Shown here: piece by piece, positions 1-11,155 of the stretch
How the letters are laid out: every line of letters starts with the position of its first letter
How positions within the stretch are numbered: position 1 is the stretch's first letter
From: Serendipita indica DSM 11827
Taxonomy: Eukaryota; Basidiomycota; Agaricomycetes; Sebacinales; Serendipitaceae
Direction: 5' to 3'
Assembly: GCA_910890315.1 (NCBI GenBank)
Contig: CAJVGD010000005.1
Coordinates: 1,054,001 to 1,118,000 of the forward strand
Length of the DNA stretch: 64,000 nt
Translations under genes and position numbers: made by a program
The notes under the pieces: model-generated
What the model was told of the DNA's origin: nothing
What the model saw: only the letters and a program-made list of their open reading frames with translations
The model's database searches: none

Positions 1-3000
1 AACCCATTTTCGTCGTAGAGGACGTTGTAGTGTGCTGGTCGTGACGTGCCGAGAAGACCTGCATGGGACTGGAGGTAGAAATCGAATTCGGCTGGCGACG
101 CAACCTCTGCAACGCTCGTCAGACACTCGTGTACAAAGAAAGTAGGTAGAACTGACCGCTGTCAACGACGAGTCCTGCTGGACAGTTGCCGCTACGATCG
201 CCTTGACCTTGCATAGGGAAGAAACGGACTACAAGACATGAGCTGGGTGTACAGGCTAGAGGTAAAGGGACAAACCATGATGGCGCTTGCCGACAACGAC
301 GACGGTGAGCTTTGGAGTGACGGGAAGATTGAGCGCGGCACAGGCAGCTGGTATGCGATCAACATATGCAGTTCAAAGTAGACGATAGTTATACCCTTGA
401 TCTTTGGAATTTCTACAAGACGCGATCACAACGTCAGAGAGAGTTAAACAATGTATAAGTAGTGACGACTCACCTCCGTCAATGACTTGCTTGAATTGCC
501 CCTCGCTGACGCCGTCACGGAAGACGATGATACGGCGGGGAAACGCAGCCTTTTGCTCAATACCAGTCTCAATCTTGTAATTGATATGCATGCGCAAGCA
601 ATGCTGTCATTGAGGAACATCAGCATCTACCCATCTAGTTCAGAGAATCAATACGTACCGCAACCATCTCCTGAGCGTGATCTATAATCTCCTGTCTCGA
701 CTTCTGGACCTTGGAAATGGCGACGTAGCGAGAAAACATGGGATCAATGTTGGCGACCATGGATGTAAATGAAGGCTTATTCTCCACGCCAGGAGACGGA
801 TGAATGACATCAGCACCAATGATAATTGCCGGATTCTGACGGTCGGCGAGGAAAGGAATCGCTTTCGCATCTGGAACGGTATTGACGCCACCGAGCTTGA
901 CGTTGATCCTGCGAGCGATGAGCTACGATAGGCAAATGTCAAAGAAGTACATACTTTAGACAGACGTTCGCGTAATATTGCGGCTTCGCACGGAAGCACT
1001 TGTTGCTCTTCAAGCACTGAGTGGCGACACCGACCTGGATATCGGAGAAGCTGGAAACACGTGAGTATATCCTCTGTAATGATCGAGAAAACTGACTGCT
1101 TGATCTGCTGATAGAGATCTGCAGCACCATCCGGGAGAACGATGATATAGATATCTGGCAAGCCGCCAGCCGTATTACGCATCTCCATCCCATGGCGTCG
1201 AAGAGTCTACGAGCATATTAGTAAATATGATCAGAAAGCCAGTGACAACACGTACGCCAATAACATCTGCTTGTGGATTCTCCCAAGAAACCCTAGGCTG
1301 ACTCTGGAAGCCAGTGATACCTATTGGGTACCGTGAGGAACAGAAAGAATCGTAAAACCGAGAGACGTACCGACCGCAGCCGTCGCGTTACGAAGGCCAT
1401 TGATCATGTCATCTGCAGCATTTTGCGAGAAGCGCTGCTGGCGTTCAAAGATGATGACGATCCATCGGTTGATAGACGCAGGTCGGTAGAGCTTCTTGTC
1501 AATCATATTCCATTCGCCATTACGCGGATTCTAGACAGGATACCATCAGAAATGGATCCAAAAAAATAGTCAAAGTAGATCAATAATCCGAGCACCCACC
1601 ACATTCTGTTGACGACTGCCTTGGCCGTAGAGCATCGTCGGTGCAGGCAAGATACGTCCCTTAATCTTGACGGGTCCATTCGTGTCGACAGTGAGTCCAA
1701 AGCTTCTGAGATACTCTGACTGGTCATACTCGAGTACCTTAAGCCCGTTGACGATGGATTCGAGACGCGCCTCGGGTTTCTTGGTGGCAAACTCGAGGAC
1801 GGATGACGTCTTGTCGGGTGGAACTTGTTTGCGCATAATCTGGCCAGGAAGAACTTCGCATACTTCGAGTGGAAGAAGCGCGCCAGAGCCGACCTGAACG
1901 AATAGTAGCGTTAGAAAGCGCGGAAAACTAGAGGCTAAAAAGGTACCGTACCTCGACACAGAGAAGGTCTGGGTATCGAAGTTCTCGGCGGTACGTGATG
2001 CGGAAATAGTCCTATCGTCTAGTATGAGCGGGTCAACTTTCATCATTGGTAGTAGATACACACCGCCACGGATTGGGTCGTGCCATCGCGCAGACTAAAC
2101 CTGAGATCCTTTGCGCTCTGATTTGAAAGACGCTTGATGACACGTGGGTTAGCCTGGCGCCCCCCAGGACGTTGTTGGCCTTGGGCCTGGGCGACACGGG
2201 TGACGACGCGAACACCAACGAGGAAGCGGGAAAGACGTTGGCGTTCACGTTCGGGCAGACCTCGCGAGGGAGCGAGGATGGCTGGGTTACCGGGCTTGCC
2301 AAAGAAGTCTAGGCAGAGATCGATAAGAGAGCCTGATTTATACCTGGGAACAGAGGTATGCATCAATATGTGGCATAAACTTTGGGGATGGGGGGAGGAG
2401 AAACCTCATTTACGCACATGACACCAGTGGAGATGTCAATGTTGATGAGCATGCGTCCTACGGCAGGACGCACAGACCTGGTGGAGCGTCAGCCATGAAA
2501 TGGCAGATCGAGAAACCAGACGTACTGGAAATAGCCTCGCCAAAGAACCATACCCTGACCAATATCCTTTGTTTCTCGGTTTGTGAAAAACGATCGTACA
2601 TTGAATGGATACTTGCTGTGGACCGGTGAGCTGGGTCTGGAGCAAACGGGAAGTGGACGCACAGCGATGGTTCCATGCGGACAACCACGTTCTAAACCGA
2701 GGTGAGAACATTGTTTCAAGAGAGGGTGGATACAGCAGGTGGACGTACGAGTGCGGTGATTGCCGTGAGGACAGAATTATCGTGGCTTTGCTGGCCACTG
2801 AGGAAGCGATGAAGAACTTCTGGGTTGATTGTCGCCACTTTGGTCAAACGGACTTTGTACGACTTTGGAGCATCCGCAGCGGACGGATCTTCGGGGATGC
2901 CGTCGAGGAAGACATCAAACTGGTGGCATCATCAGAGATGTGGACGGGGATTGGAAAAAGACGCATTTACCTCGTGTTGAGTCTCGTGACCAGAAGGGAA

Positions 3001-3592
3001 TGAAATGATTTGAGATGCAAACATATTCTTTCTGCCGTCGTAGACTGCGCGTGGTGTGAACACTTGAGGGTAGCATTTCGTCTACGATGTGGCTCAGAAT
3101 GAGTCGAACACCAGAAAAGAGATAAAATTACAGACCTGAAGTGCCTCGATAATCTCAAAGTTGAGTCTAGCTGGTAGAGTCTTCTCCGAGGGATGAATGA
3201 CTGATTCCGATGAGCCCCACAAGACACAAGGGAGAAAGGATACTGACCAACTAGAGAATGGCAAACAGAGAGAGAGATGGAGAGCCATCAGCGACTGATC
3301 GCTCGTCGATGTGGCGTGAAATGGGCGTACCATCGTAGTGAATGATAATTTTGTCGGTGATCTTTGCTGCAAAATGGTTTGTAAAGACCTCAAATGGGCG
3401 TCCTTCGCGTCCATAGCCTGTTTTACGGACACCGATCGTCTGGACGTGTTCTGCGAGCATAACTTGGCCAGGAGGAGCGGCAGCGGTGCTCGACTGGCCA
3501 CGACCAGCACCTGGAGGAGGAGCGCCGCGGGGAGGAGCAGTTCCTCTTGGAGGACCTCCTCTTCCTCCTCTGGGCGGTGGACGGGGTGGCAT
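1..3592 (-). CDS. Argonaute protein, 3' end cut off by the left window edge
   Basis: Small-RNA-guided silencing protein that binds guide RNA and can slice targets. From the start at 3592 the protein opens with a Pro/Gly/Arg-rich tail (RGG-like, about 35 residues), then the ArgoN segment ([20 protein letters not shown]), the linker with [16 protein letters not shown] near 3000-3070, the PAZ/L2 part ([20 protein letters not shown]) near 1800-1850, and the PIWI domain. Slicer residues are visible: Asp in [13 protein letters not shown] near 810, Asp in [13 protein letters not shown] near 510, and His in [14 protein letters not shown] at 5-45, so the slicer residues I can locate are present. The gene has many short introns. 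Only the last few codons should lie beyond base 1. The ATG at 3592 was chosen because the RGG tail begins there; an upstream in-frame ATG at 3691 would add a stretch of no recognisable character. The RGG tail is common in fungal and animal Argonautes and may be a methylation or docking site (inference). Confidence 0.95.
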
Positions 3593-3961
3593 TGTAGAAA
3601 TCCAAGTGGTGGCGGAGACCAAGTGGCGACGGCGAGGTGAACAATCTGTTATACAAACAGGAATGAACAGAGCCTGACGGGGGGGAATCATTCGCCTAGA
3701 TTGGCCATGAACACGAGATTATTTTATTCAATAGCAACTAGATTGATACAATTCTGCACCGTGCAAGCGAAGCCTCATCACAAAAACATACGACGAGGCA
3801 TTATAAAGCACGCCAAAATCTGGTATTTAATCTAGACCCAGGCCATTGGGAAGTCCATCCTGAGAATGTTGACAATGGCCGTCCATGGTACCCTGGGTCC
3901 AAAATGTGCTAACCACTGGTACAAACAACACCATCTCTTGATATTCAACCACGACCAAACC
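3593..3961. promoter_or_regulatory. Intergenic region between divergent Argonaute and an unknown gene
   Basis: These 369 bases separate the Argonaute start (3592, minus) from the start of the small unknown gene (3962, plus). No gene-like frame or repeat is seen. It should hold both promoters and 5' leaders. Confidence 0.5.
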
Positions 3962-4575
3962 ATGCAAAATTCTCGATCACTTTTCCCGCCAGGTTCCTCG
4001 TCCTCGCTCACCTTTCGTCACAACGCCAACAACAACGGTCCCGCAACGCCCACGCGTGTCGTGTCTCCCGCAGTCGGTCGCGAAAACACACTCGGATTGG
4101 ACGAACAAGACGAAAATGCACCACCTGACCCGTCAAAGGGCGTCGAGGATGAGATTCCACAGGGTACGAAGCAGATTCACTCACACTTGCATTCCTTTTG
4201 ACACCCCCCCTCTTAGGCAGAATGATCGGGGCGTTTAGCAGACTCTCTGTAAATACTCATTCAGCTTTCTATAATTCTGTCTAACAGTCTCTGCAGACTC
4301 TGACAGCCACCCCAGCACAGAGCCCCCAGAGGCAGTTTCAACCGCTCCATGACTCACGGGCCGGTTCAGTTCTGGCCCAGAGCGTGCCTGGGACACCAAC
4401 AGCAGGTGCTGGTACGTAGCCCTCTGGATTCACGCAACGCATGCCAACCTCTTCTCCTTTGGCAGGGACCACCGTGCCCCGCAACCGCATCCTCTTCCGT
4501 GCCGATCCCAACATGATCTCGACGTTTGACAAAAAAATTGATGGAGAGCTCTACGATCTTTGGACAGCGAAATAG
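3962..4575 (+). CDS. Small disordered protein with a conserved-looking C-terminus
   Basis: Not recognised. Four exons join in phase: the first runs from the ATG at 3962 to a GTACGA donor near 4163, followed by introns at about 4164-4216, 4250-4287 and 4414-4465. The protein is rich in Ser, Pro, Thr and Asn, and its middle (SLQTLTATPAQSPQRQFQPL) looks unstructured. It ends with NRILFRADPNMISTFDKKID and then GELYDLWTAK, an ordered block that resembles a short linear docking motif. An upstream in-frame ATG at 3866 would add 32 residues without obvious character, so the 3962 start is preferred. The stop lies only 5 bases from the stop of the convergent F-box gene, so the two transcripts must overlap at their 3' ends. 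Function is unknown. Confidence 0.65.
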
Positions 4576-4580
4576 ATGCG

Positions 4581-6427
4581 CTATTCGTCCATGTCCTCCC
4601 ACTCCGACTCAGCGTCAGACGTATCATCGGCCGTCCCTTGGTCATCCCTTTCAGGAATATAACGACTCATAATGTGATCAATCGTCGTGACGGTGCCCAT
4701 GAATCCAACTAAAAATAAAAGTAAGCCCGCGTTACTCGATGCGAAGAGACCATACGACTGTCAGTGGCCCCGACATGCCATATAGCTGTATCCGTCACTT
4801 GTAAACACGATGTGTGTTGCATTCTGACTCCAGAAGGATGATTCAACGCGAGGGTGCTCTTGGAAATCGACTTGTGAATGGCCGAGAGTGGTTTGCCGGC
4901 ATTCTGAAGTCTCTTGAGGCTCAAGGTGAAGATGCCCATCTCCTGTTGATCGTCAATGACAAAAAACCCTTCAAAGAGGTCCACATACACCAGCGACGGC
5001 GATATTCTTACCGTCAAACGCCAAATAGTACAGCTCGCCGTCTGGAAGATCAATGCGTGTCATCTCTAGTGGTTCTTCCCCGCCTTCGAAGCCACCCGTG
5101 CATATGTAGAGATGCTTTTGTTCTTGTATCAGGACCCAGATACGGCCGCACGGTGAGACATGGACCGCAAGGTACTCTTTATACATAGCTTCGTCCTGCT
5201 CTGAAGCAAGGTACTGTATCATGTTCAAATCGCAAAGACGTTCACCCGGTCGTACGACTGCGTTGTAAACATGATTGGGTGAGAGCTGGTCCCTTGTGAG
5301 CCGCATGTCGCGTTGTCCATCCGACTTGCGGTACGCAGACATGGTAAGAGTTGTGCAGATAAAGACATGCGTTGGGCTATGATCGACATAGCAAACAGTT
5401 TCGTCTTCGAGAGCCTCCAACTCGAGTGTCTTGACCAACCTGGCTGTCGGGACATTGAATATATAGGCATTTGTCGCATCTCTCGTCACGACGACCAGCT
5501 CTGGGTAGACGAACCGCGAAGCAGAAGTGACTTTTGGCGGCGTGAGCACGCAAAACGGAGTAAACTGTCCACGGTACTCCAAATCACGCAACTCGGACTT
5601 TTCACAGCCGGCTTCGTCAGAAGTAGACTCTTCTGCTCGAAGCGCGGCCAAGAGCTCGTCGTCCGAGAGTTCAGCCCCTGGGGCGATACGTTCGCTCCCG
5701 AGTTGGAGTTCATCGGGGGAGCAGGCAGGAAGTGGATCAAGAAGCTGGTCCTTTCGGCGTCTCCAGACTTCAATCTGCGCTGAGCGTCGGCCCCAGATTA
5801 AGAAGCCTTTGTCAAACTCGCAGTGTGCCCATGAAGGAACCGTCGTCTGTGTCCAGAATGGAATCTCGTGCATAATATCTTCGACTTGAATTTGACCTAG
5901 TAACAGGCAATGAGCGATGAAATGCGTGTCAAAGAGTACGCACGGAGCCCGTGAGTTGATATGAGAGTCCCTTCCTCTTCGTCGATTTGAATGCGATGAG
6001 GTCGGGTTGGGTTCACTCTCCGGCGAAACTCATGAGATGTACCTCGACTCCAGCTGGTTTCCAGTATAAAATGATTGAGGACTAGATTCACAACAGACTT
6101 AGACTCATGTCAAACGTAAAGGACGACGCGGCACGCACCGTACGTTTTCCAGCTCGTAAGCGGGGTGGGTGGCTGTCGCCAGTTGAGCATACGTGACGGT
6201 TTGAGCCAATCAAGGTAAATATTTCTCTTCTTGAGCAGCTCGTTCACATCGATTTCCTCTGCGGACGTGATCCCGTGGAATAGCGCCAAGCTGCGATAGA
6301 CAGAAGCCGAGTGGGTATCAACGAGGTCATTGAAGAAACGCGAGACTAGCTGCACGCTGAATATATCATATATTGGGAGGAACGACAAGATGTCAAGAAG
6401 CACCTCGGGGGGCAAGGTGGATAGCAT
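4581..6427 (-). CDS. F-box protein with a long C-terminal domain
   Basis: Probable substrate receptor of an SCF ubiquitin ligase. The N-terminus is a clear F-box (LPPEVLLDILSFLPIYDIFS, then QLVSRFFNDLVD), which would bind Skp1. After two short exons around 5900-6100 comes a long exon (about 4990-5870) whose repeated short hydrophobic strands (CEFDKGFLIWGRRSAQIEVW, YPELVVVTRDATNAYIFNV) suggest a beta-propeller-like fold without obvious WD repeats. The C-terminus is acidic and ends EDMDE. At least five exons. Substrate unknown. The F-box call is secure; the propeller idea is inference from strand pattern. Confidence 0.85.
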
Positions 6428-6504
6428 TTTGGTGGTCGGGTCTAACTTTCAATCTCTGGAGGTTTCTAGATGAAAAGTTTCCAATTATTATAAGCGGAAT
6501 AACT

Positions 6505-7755
6505 TCAACACGAAAAGGGTCTATCCAGATTCATAGTCCAGTAGGGTATACCAAGGACGAGCACCAACAGGATTTGCGCGCTTATCCAGCTCCAAAGCAC
6601 ATATGTCCATGAATCTTTACGATTCATGAGATACGCTTCGGCAACAAACGTGCTCACCGTGCTCAGACATCCGGCGTAGCCATCAGTGAGACCTTGGAGA
6701 ATCGCCGTCGCACTCGAGTTGCATTCCACTGGGTGCGTATGCTGTAGCACATATACTATCGCAGAGATGACAGTACCCGCGGTATTGGACGCAAATGTTC
6801 CGAGAGGAAAATTGGATTTCTTTGCGTTGAGCCACGTTCCAAGCAAATGTCGAGTAAGTGCACCTGGAAACGCAAAAAGGAGCGCTGCGGTTACTTCCTC
6901 GCGGAAGGACAAGGGGAGGACGAAGAAGAGAGGAAAGACAGCAATATAGGTGCAGAGCGCCACAACTGTAATGACAACTCGCAAAGGCCGATGGGGGATC
7001 TGAGGCATTATGTGAACCCTGCGTTTTCCTATTGCCAATCCGCATTTGAAAGTGGCAACTGAAATTGCCTGAGTGAAGAATAGGCGGGTAGCACCGTCCA
7101 GAAACTGCCAAAGAATTAGGCTTGCATGAAAAGAGCACATAGGTGACGTACTCTGTGCCAATTGGAGAAGCCTGCCGGTCGTCCTTCGATCCAAGCGAGG
7201 AAGACATCCCGCTGCCAGGATGCAAACGTGGTCAATGAGCCACAGAAGCCTTTGAACCTGAGCTTCGTGTATTTTTGTGACTAGTTCACATACCAGTCGT
7301 GATGCCTAAATATAGCGGCGGGTAACTAGAGCAATGTGAGATAAGACCTGAAGCTTTCTGGATCAAACTTACAAAGTCATTATAAACGCCTTCTGGCTCT
7401 GTGCTATGCCCATTACGAGACATCCCGCTGCTTGAACCCATGCAAGCTCGAAAATGGCATCATTTGGGTACCGAGCGAGAGCTGCGATGCCCAGACGGGC
7501 AAGTAAGCCAAATATTGAAAAGGGTGCAAGTAGGAAAATTGCTTCGAGAGAGAGTATTCCTGGAGGTGCGAGCTCCTTCCTCTCTTCCGGCTCCTCTTCC
7601 GGATTTGGAGTACGAGGAGCAGACGGATTTGGCTCACCGCCAGTGGTGAGCGTCCTTTCAAGCGTCAAAGGTATCTCTGAGGCTCTCCTAAGTGTCGAGC
7701 TCCTCCTCAGAGTCTCTTGGAGGCCCTGGTCATAACCCAGTCCTGTGAGTTCCAT
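6505..7755 (-). CDS. FEX1: Fluoride exporter of the CrcB/Fluc-FEX family
   Basis: Membrane channel that expels fluoride from the cytoplasm. Fungal FEX proteins are a fusion of two CrcB/Fluc halves, and both are visible. The first half starts after an acidic, Pro-rich tail of about 65 residues and holds FSIFGLLARLGIAALARYPN and, across the intron near 7325-7372, LGITTGFCGSLTTFASWQRD. The second half holds FPGALTRHLLGTWLNA, PLGTFASNTAGTVISA and LTDGYAGCLSTVSTFVAE, matching the GxxxR, TFxxN and GxxGxxSTFSTF family blocks. About nine hydrophobic segments are seen. The ATG at 7755 opens the first clean frame. Four or five exons. The stop is close to the F-box gene, which lies on the same strand. 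Confidence 0.92.
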
Positions 7756-7893
7756 AGAGACATCGAGGTCGGGTCCAAGTTACAACATGAATCCTTCAAG
7801 GTAAACGAATTCCGACCATAGATACATTCATAGAGACTGCTACATTGGGATCTTCGAGAGGCAAAATAACCACTGCCGGGGTTGGTCACTTTG

Positions 7894-9108
7894 CTATTTG
7901 CTTATGCCATTGACACTAGCGGGAAGTGGCGGCACGGGTGGAATACCCTTTTTCTTGGGTTTCTTTCCATCCACGTCCATGTTGTCGCCATTACCCTCTT
8001 CGTCCTCCTCATCTTCGTCATCATCTTCTTCTTCCGCCAGCAGCTTTTGGGCGAGCTAGAATGACGTTGAGCAACCGTCGCATCAGAGATGGAGCCGGCG
8101 TGCCCACCTTCATTGCTTCAGCTTCGTTAGAGTAGTGACGGCCACGGGCCTTGACAAACTCGGCATGTTTCGCAGCTGCTGTGAGTAGGTTTGTCAGAAA
8201 ATCAATCGATCGAGAGGGATTCGTAATGGCGCCCAGGGTGCTGACCAGCGCTCAAATGCTCACCTTCTTCATCCATTTCGTCGTCCTCTCCAACTTCGCC
8301 ATTCCCTGCGGCCTCTCGTGCACTCTTCTGGATCTTCTTTCGCTCGTCTTCAGGTAGGTGGAAACTCGTACTTCGGCTCGACGCCGAGTTTGAGCGGCTC
8401 TTCGGAGCTGCGCCAAAGGACGGTCGTCGAGCGTTTGCGTTTGTATTAGCCTCAGTCAGAGTCTTTGTATCTGGGAGATTGCTCGGCTGGGAGATGGGCG
8501 AGTCGACTTGGAACGAGGTTGAGATTGGCGTCGATGGGTTCGATCCGGCGTTGCGACTCAAGTCGAATGAGGGAATATCTGAGAGAATGGGTCAGTCTAT
8601 ATTTGATCGCCAAATCGGACTTCCAAATTGGGTGACGACAGGGATTCATGACACGCACCACTCATATTTTCGACCGTATCCAGTTCGGCATTGTAGCGAA
8701 CATATGGAGTCTTTGGTTCTGTGATCTTCATCAAGCTGTCCTTCTGGACTTCGGTAAGAGCCAGGTTTTCTTCATCCCAAGTCAGACTGAATGACACGAG
8801 GTGGGTGGCAATTGACCATCGCGGGTGATTACAGAGGGAGAGGAGATCAGTCAGCCAACTCTGATCAGACAAAAACGATCACTGTATTCTACTCACTGCT
8901 GGCTGTTCCCAGACGGTGTTTGCAGGGGGCCGTTGCCAGAAGCCGATCGCGAAGGCGGTTCACCGGCGCCTGAAGTTTGCGAAGAGACGGCTGGGACTGC
9001 CGAGGACGACGAGGACGCGTTCTTTAGGATGCCCTTTGGCCGTGGATGTGATGCCGACGGAGGCAATGGCGGCAAACTCGTAGTTTCTGGGATAATCTCT
9101 ACGCTCAT
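7894..9108 (-). CDS. GLC8: Protein phosphatase inhibitor 2 (PP1 regulator, Glc8-like)
   Basis: Disordered regulator that binds and modulates protein phosphatase 1. All family blocks are present: PKGILKN at residues 24-30 (the KGILK PP1-binding motif); [20 protein letters not shown] followed by [13 protein letters not shown], with the usual kinase target in the TP of the PKTPY block; and [12 protein letters not shown] next to [20 protein letters not shown], which corresponds to the HYNE helix. The C-terminus is acidic, then Lys/Pro rich ([15 protein letters not shown]). Joins I placed: CA|gtgagt at about 8894 to tcag|T, which makes HLTWDEENL, and the intron that separates EAEAMK from LAQKLL. 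The start at 9108 faces a PP2C gene 311 bp away. Confidence 0.93.
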
Positions 9109-9419
9109 TATGCTTGTTTACGTGCGACTTGCTGTAGATTATATGGGGGCTTGTTGGTTGGTGGCGAATAAGCGGTCGTGGACGGGTCCAAGGTCTGACG
9201 TTAGTGGCAAGTATCGCCGAGAGGGGCCTTTCCATTCTTAAATAAATCAAAGATGGAAAATTCCACAAACTCGACTATTCACAAACGCGCAGATCCAGAA
9301 TTTCTCTGGGACCACATCCAGACCACGCCCCGAAACTCGAAAACGTTTGCATTTTCCCGAGTCATTATTCTGAAAAACATGGATAAAAAAGTGGGCAAAC
9401 TCGGCACCCGTCAGTGGTT
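9109..9419. promoter_or_regulatory. Divergent promoter between two phosphatase-related genes
   Basis: 311 bases between the inhibitor-2 start (9108, minus) and the PP2C start (9420, plus). It contains AT-rich stretches near 9238-9255 and 9375-9395. No convincing gene lies inside; an in-frame ATG at 9253 opens a short frame with no family features. Confidence 0.5.
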
Positions 9420-11053
9420 ATGCAGTCTTCGCGTCGACTTCAACGGACCCTCGCGGCCCTTGTCGTCGCTGGAGGCACCGGCTACGCCTATTATCAATAC
9501 AGAGCGCGTAGAAATGACTCTTTAGGGCAATCAACCTTTAAAATTCCCATCCGGCAACGAGACGCAAGCGGCAAGGTCGTCACCGTTTCAATGGAGGTTC
9601 CCTATCTCCCAAACGCGACGGTGGAGGAACGTGTCAAAGTTTTCAGTAGAACACTCTTCTCTCCTCCTCCTCAGCTCTATGATAGCGACCTGTCGCGCGA
9701 CTGCATCAAGTTCTTTGGTGCGCAACTCAACTCGAACGAACCCGTAGAGGATATGCAGCCAGAAGCAGTTGTATATACCTACAAAAACTCGACGAGGAAG
9801 CCCCTCATCGTCACAGCCATTGCTGACGGGCATTCGGGTCCATATACGTCTGCAAAGCTCTCTGGCAACTTGGGGCTTTTGACCGTGTTGACACTGGCAC
9901 GAGAGCAAGGATTCAAGGTTGACGTACCAAAGGTTGACATCACCGAGGCGAACATCGAACTTCCGAGCGCATTCAAACTGCACAAGGAGAAGACAGCCGG
10001 CTTGCTGCAAAAGGCTTGGGAAGCATACGATGCGTACCTCGTATTCCATGAGCCCAAACAAGCCGCAAAGACCATGAGCGTTGACCCCCAAGCCAGCCAG
10101 TCGGACCAACAGGCACTGGTGCTGCCCGGATATTCGGGTGCCTGTGCGCTTGCTGCCTTTGTCGACACTGAGGAAAAAGAGATGTGGGTCGCTTGTACCG
10201 GGGATTGTCGTGCAGTTGCTGGGTACTGGGATGAAAAGGGTGACGGCACTGGGACTTGGCGCGTTGACGTGCTCAGTGAAGATCAGACTGCTGAGAGTCC
10301 AAAAGAGGTTGCACGGTGCGTCCCACTTTCATGGTTTATGATCAAGAACTAAAAGTCATCAGTATCATTCGGGAGCATCCTAAAGACAATGCAGGAAACG
10401 TGATCCGAAACGGTCGAATCCTGGGATCATTACAACCATCTCGTTCCTTTGGTGACCTTCGTTACAAATGGCCAGCACAGATGCAACAGGAGCTGTTGCC
10501 CAAACTCCTTCCTCCAAACGTTCCTGTTCGACCACCACCGGCCAACCTCCTCACACCACCGTACGTGACAGCGAGACCAGAGGTTCAGTACCGCAAGTTT
10601 ACTCTACCTTCTTCTGCACCTTCTTCCAACTCGCCTCGCTCGACGCTTCGCTTCCTCATTCTTGCGACAGATGGTCTATGGGACGAGCTTTCGAACACGG
10701 ATGCCGTCGCATTGGTTGCAGGGCATCAATCTGGATACAGAGGGTCGATACCTCGAGGAGAACTCACGAAGAGGATACCGACCACGGAGGATATCTCGAA
10801 CAAGACGTCGGATCCTCTACCACACGCAGCAAAATCCAACAAGGGATCGTATGATTGGTCTTTCAGAGACGAACACGTTGGAATGCACCTCATCCGCAAT
10901 GCCATTGGAGGTCAGGATGACCAAAAGATTCAACAGCTCTTGTCCATCCCGCCTCCATACTCCCGGAGATTCAGGGACGATATCAGTGTCGCGATCATCA
11001 CGTTTGATAAAGATGATATGCCAGTACAAGAAGTTACTCGATCAAAACTCTAG
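9420..11053 (+). CDS. PTC5: Mitochondrial PP2C-type phosphatase (pyruvate dehydrogenase phosphatase-like)
   Basis: Metal-dependent Ser/Thr phosphatase of the PDP/Ptc5 group, which reactivates pyruvate dehydrogenase in mitochondria. The first 35 residues form a basic, Tyr/Gly-rich hydrophobic leader (LAALVVAGGTGYAYYQYRAR), consistent with mitochondrial targeting and anchoring. PP2C blocks: IADGHSGPYTSAKLS (metal-binding DGH), GACALAAFVDTEEKEMWVAC then TGDCRAVAG, SLQPSRSFGDLRYKW, FLILATDGLWDELS and RRFRDDISVAIITF with the distal Asp. The first motif reads DGHSG instead of DGHGG, as seen in PDP relatives. One intron at 10316-10364 (gtgcgt...tcag) joins EVAR to IIREHPKD. The ATG at 9420 is the first in frame. 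Confidence 0.9.
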
Positions 11054-11155
11054 CTAGGTCGCCGCGTCCGTGTATACCGTCTAAGAAACGATACATACCA
11101 CTTTCTTTAAGTTTATTACACGAGCAATAAGGTTAAGGGGGTTCGGTCTGCACGC

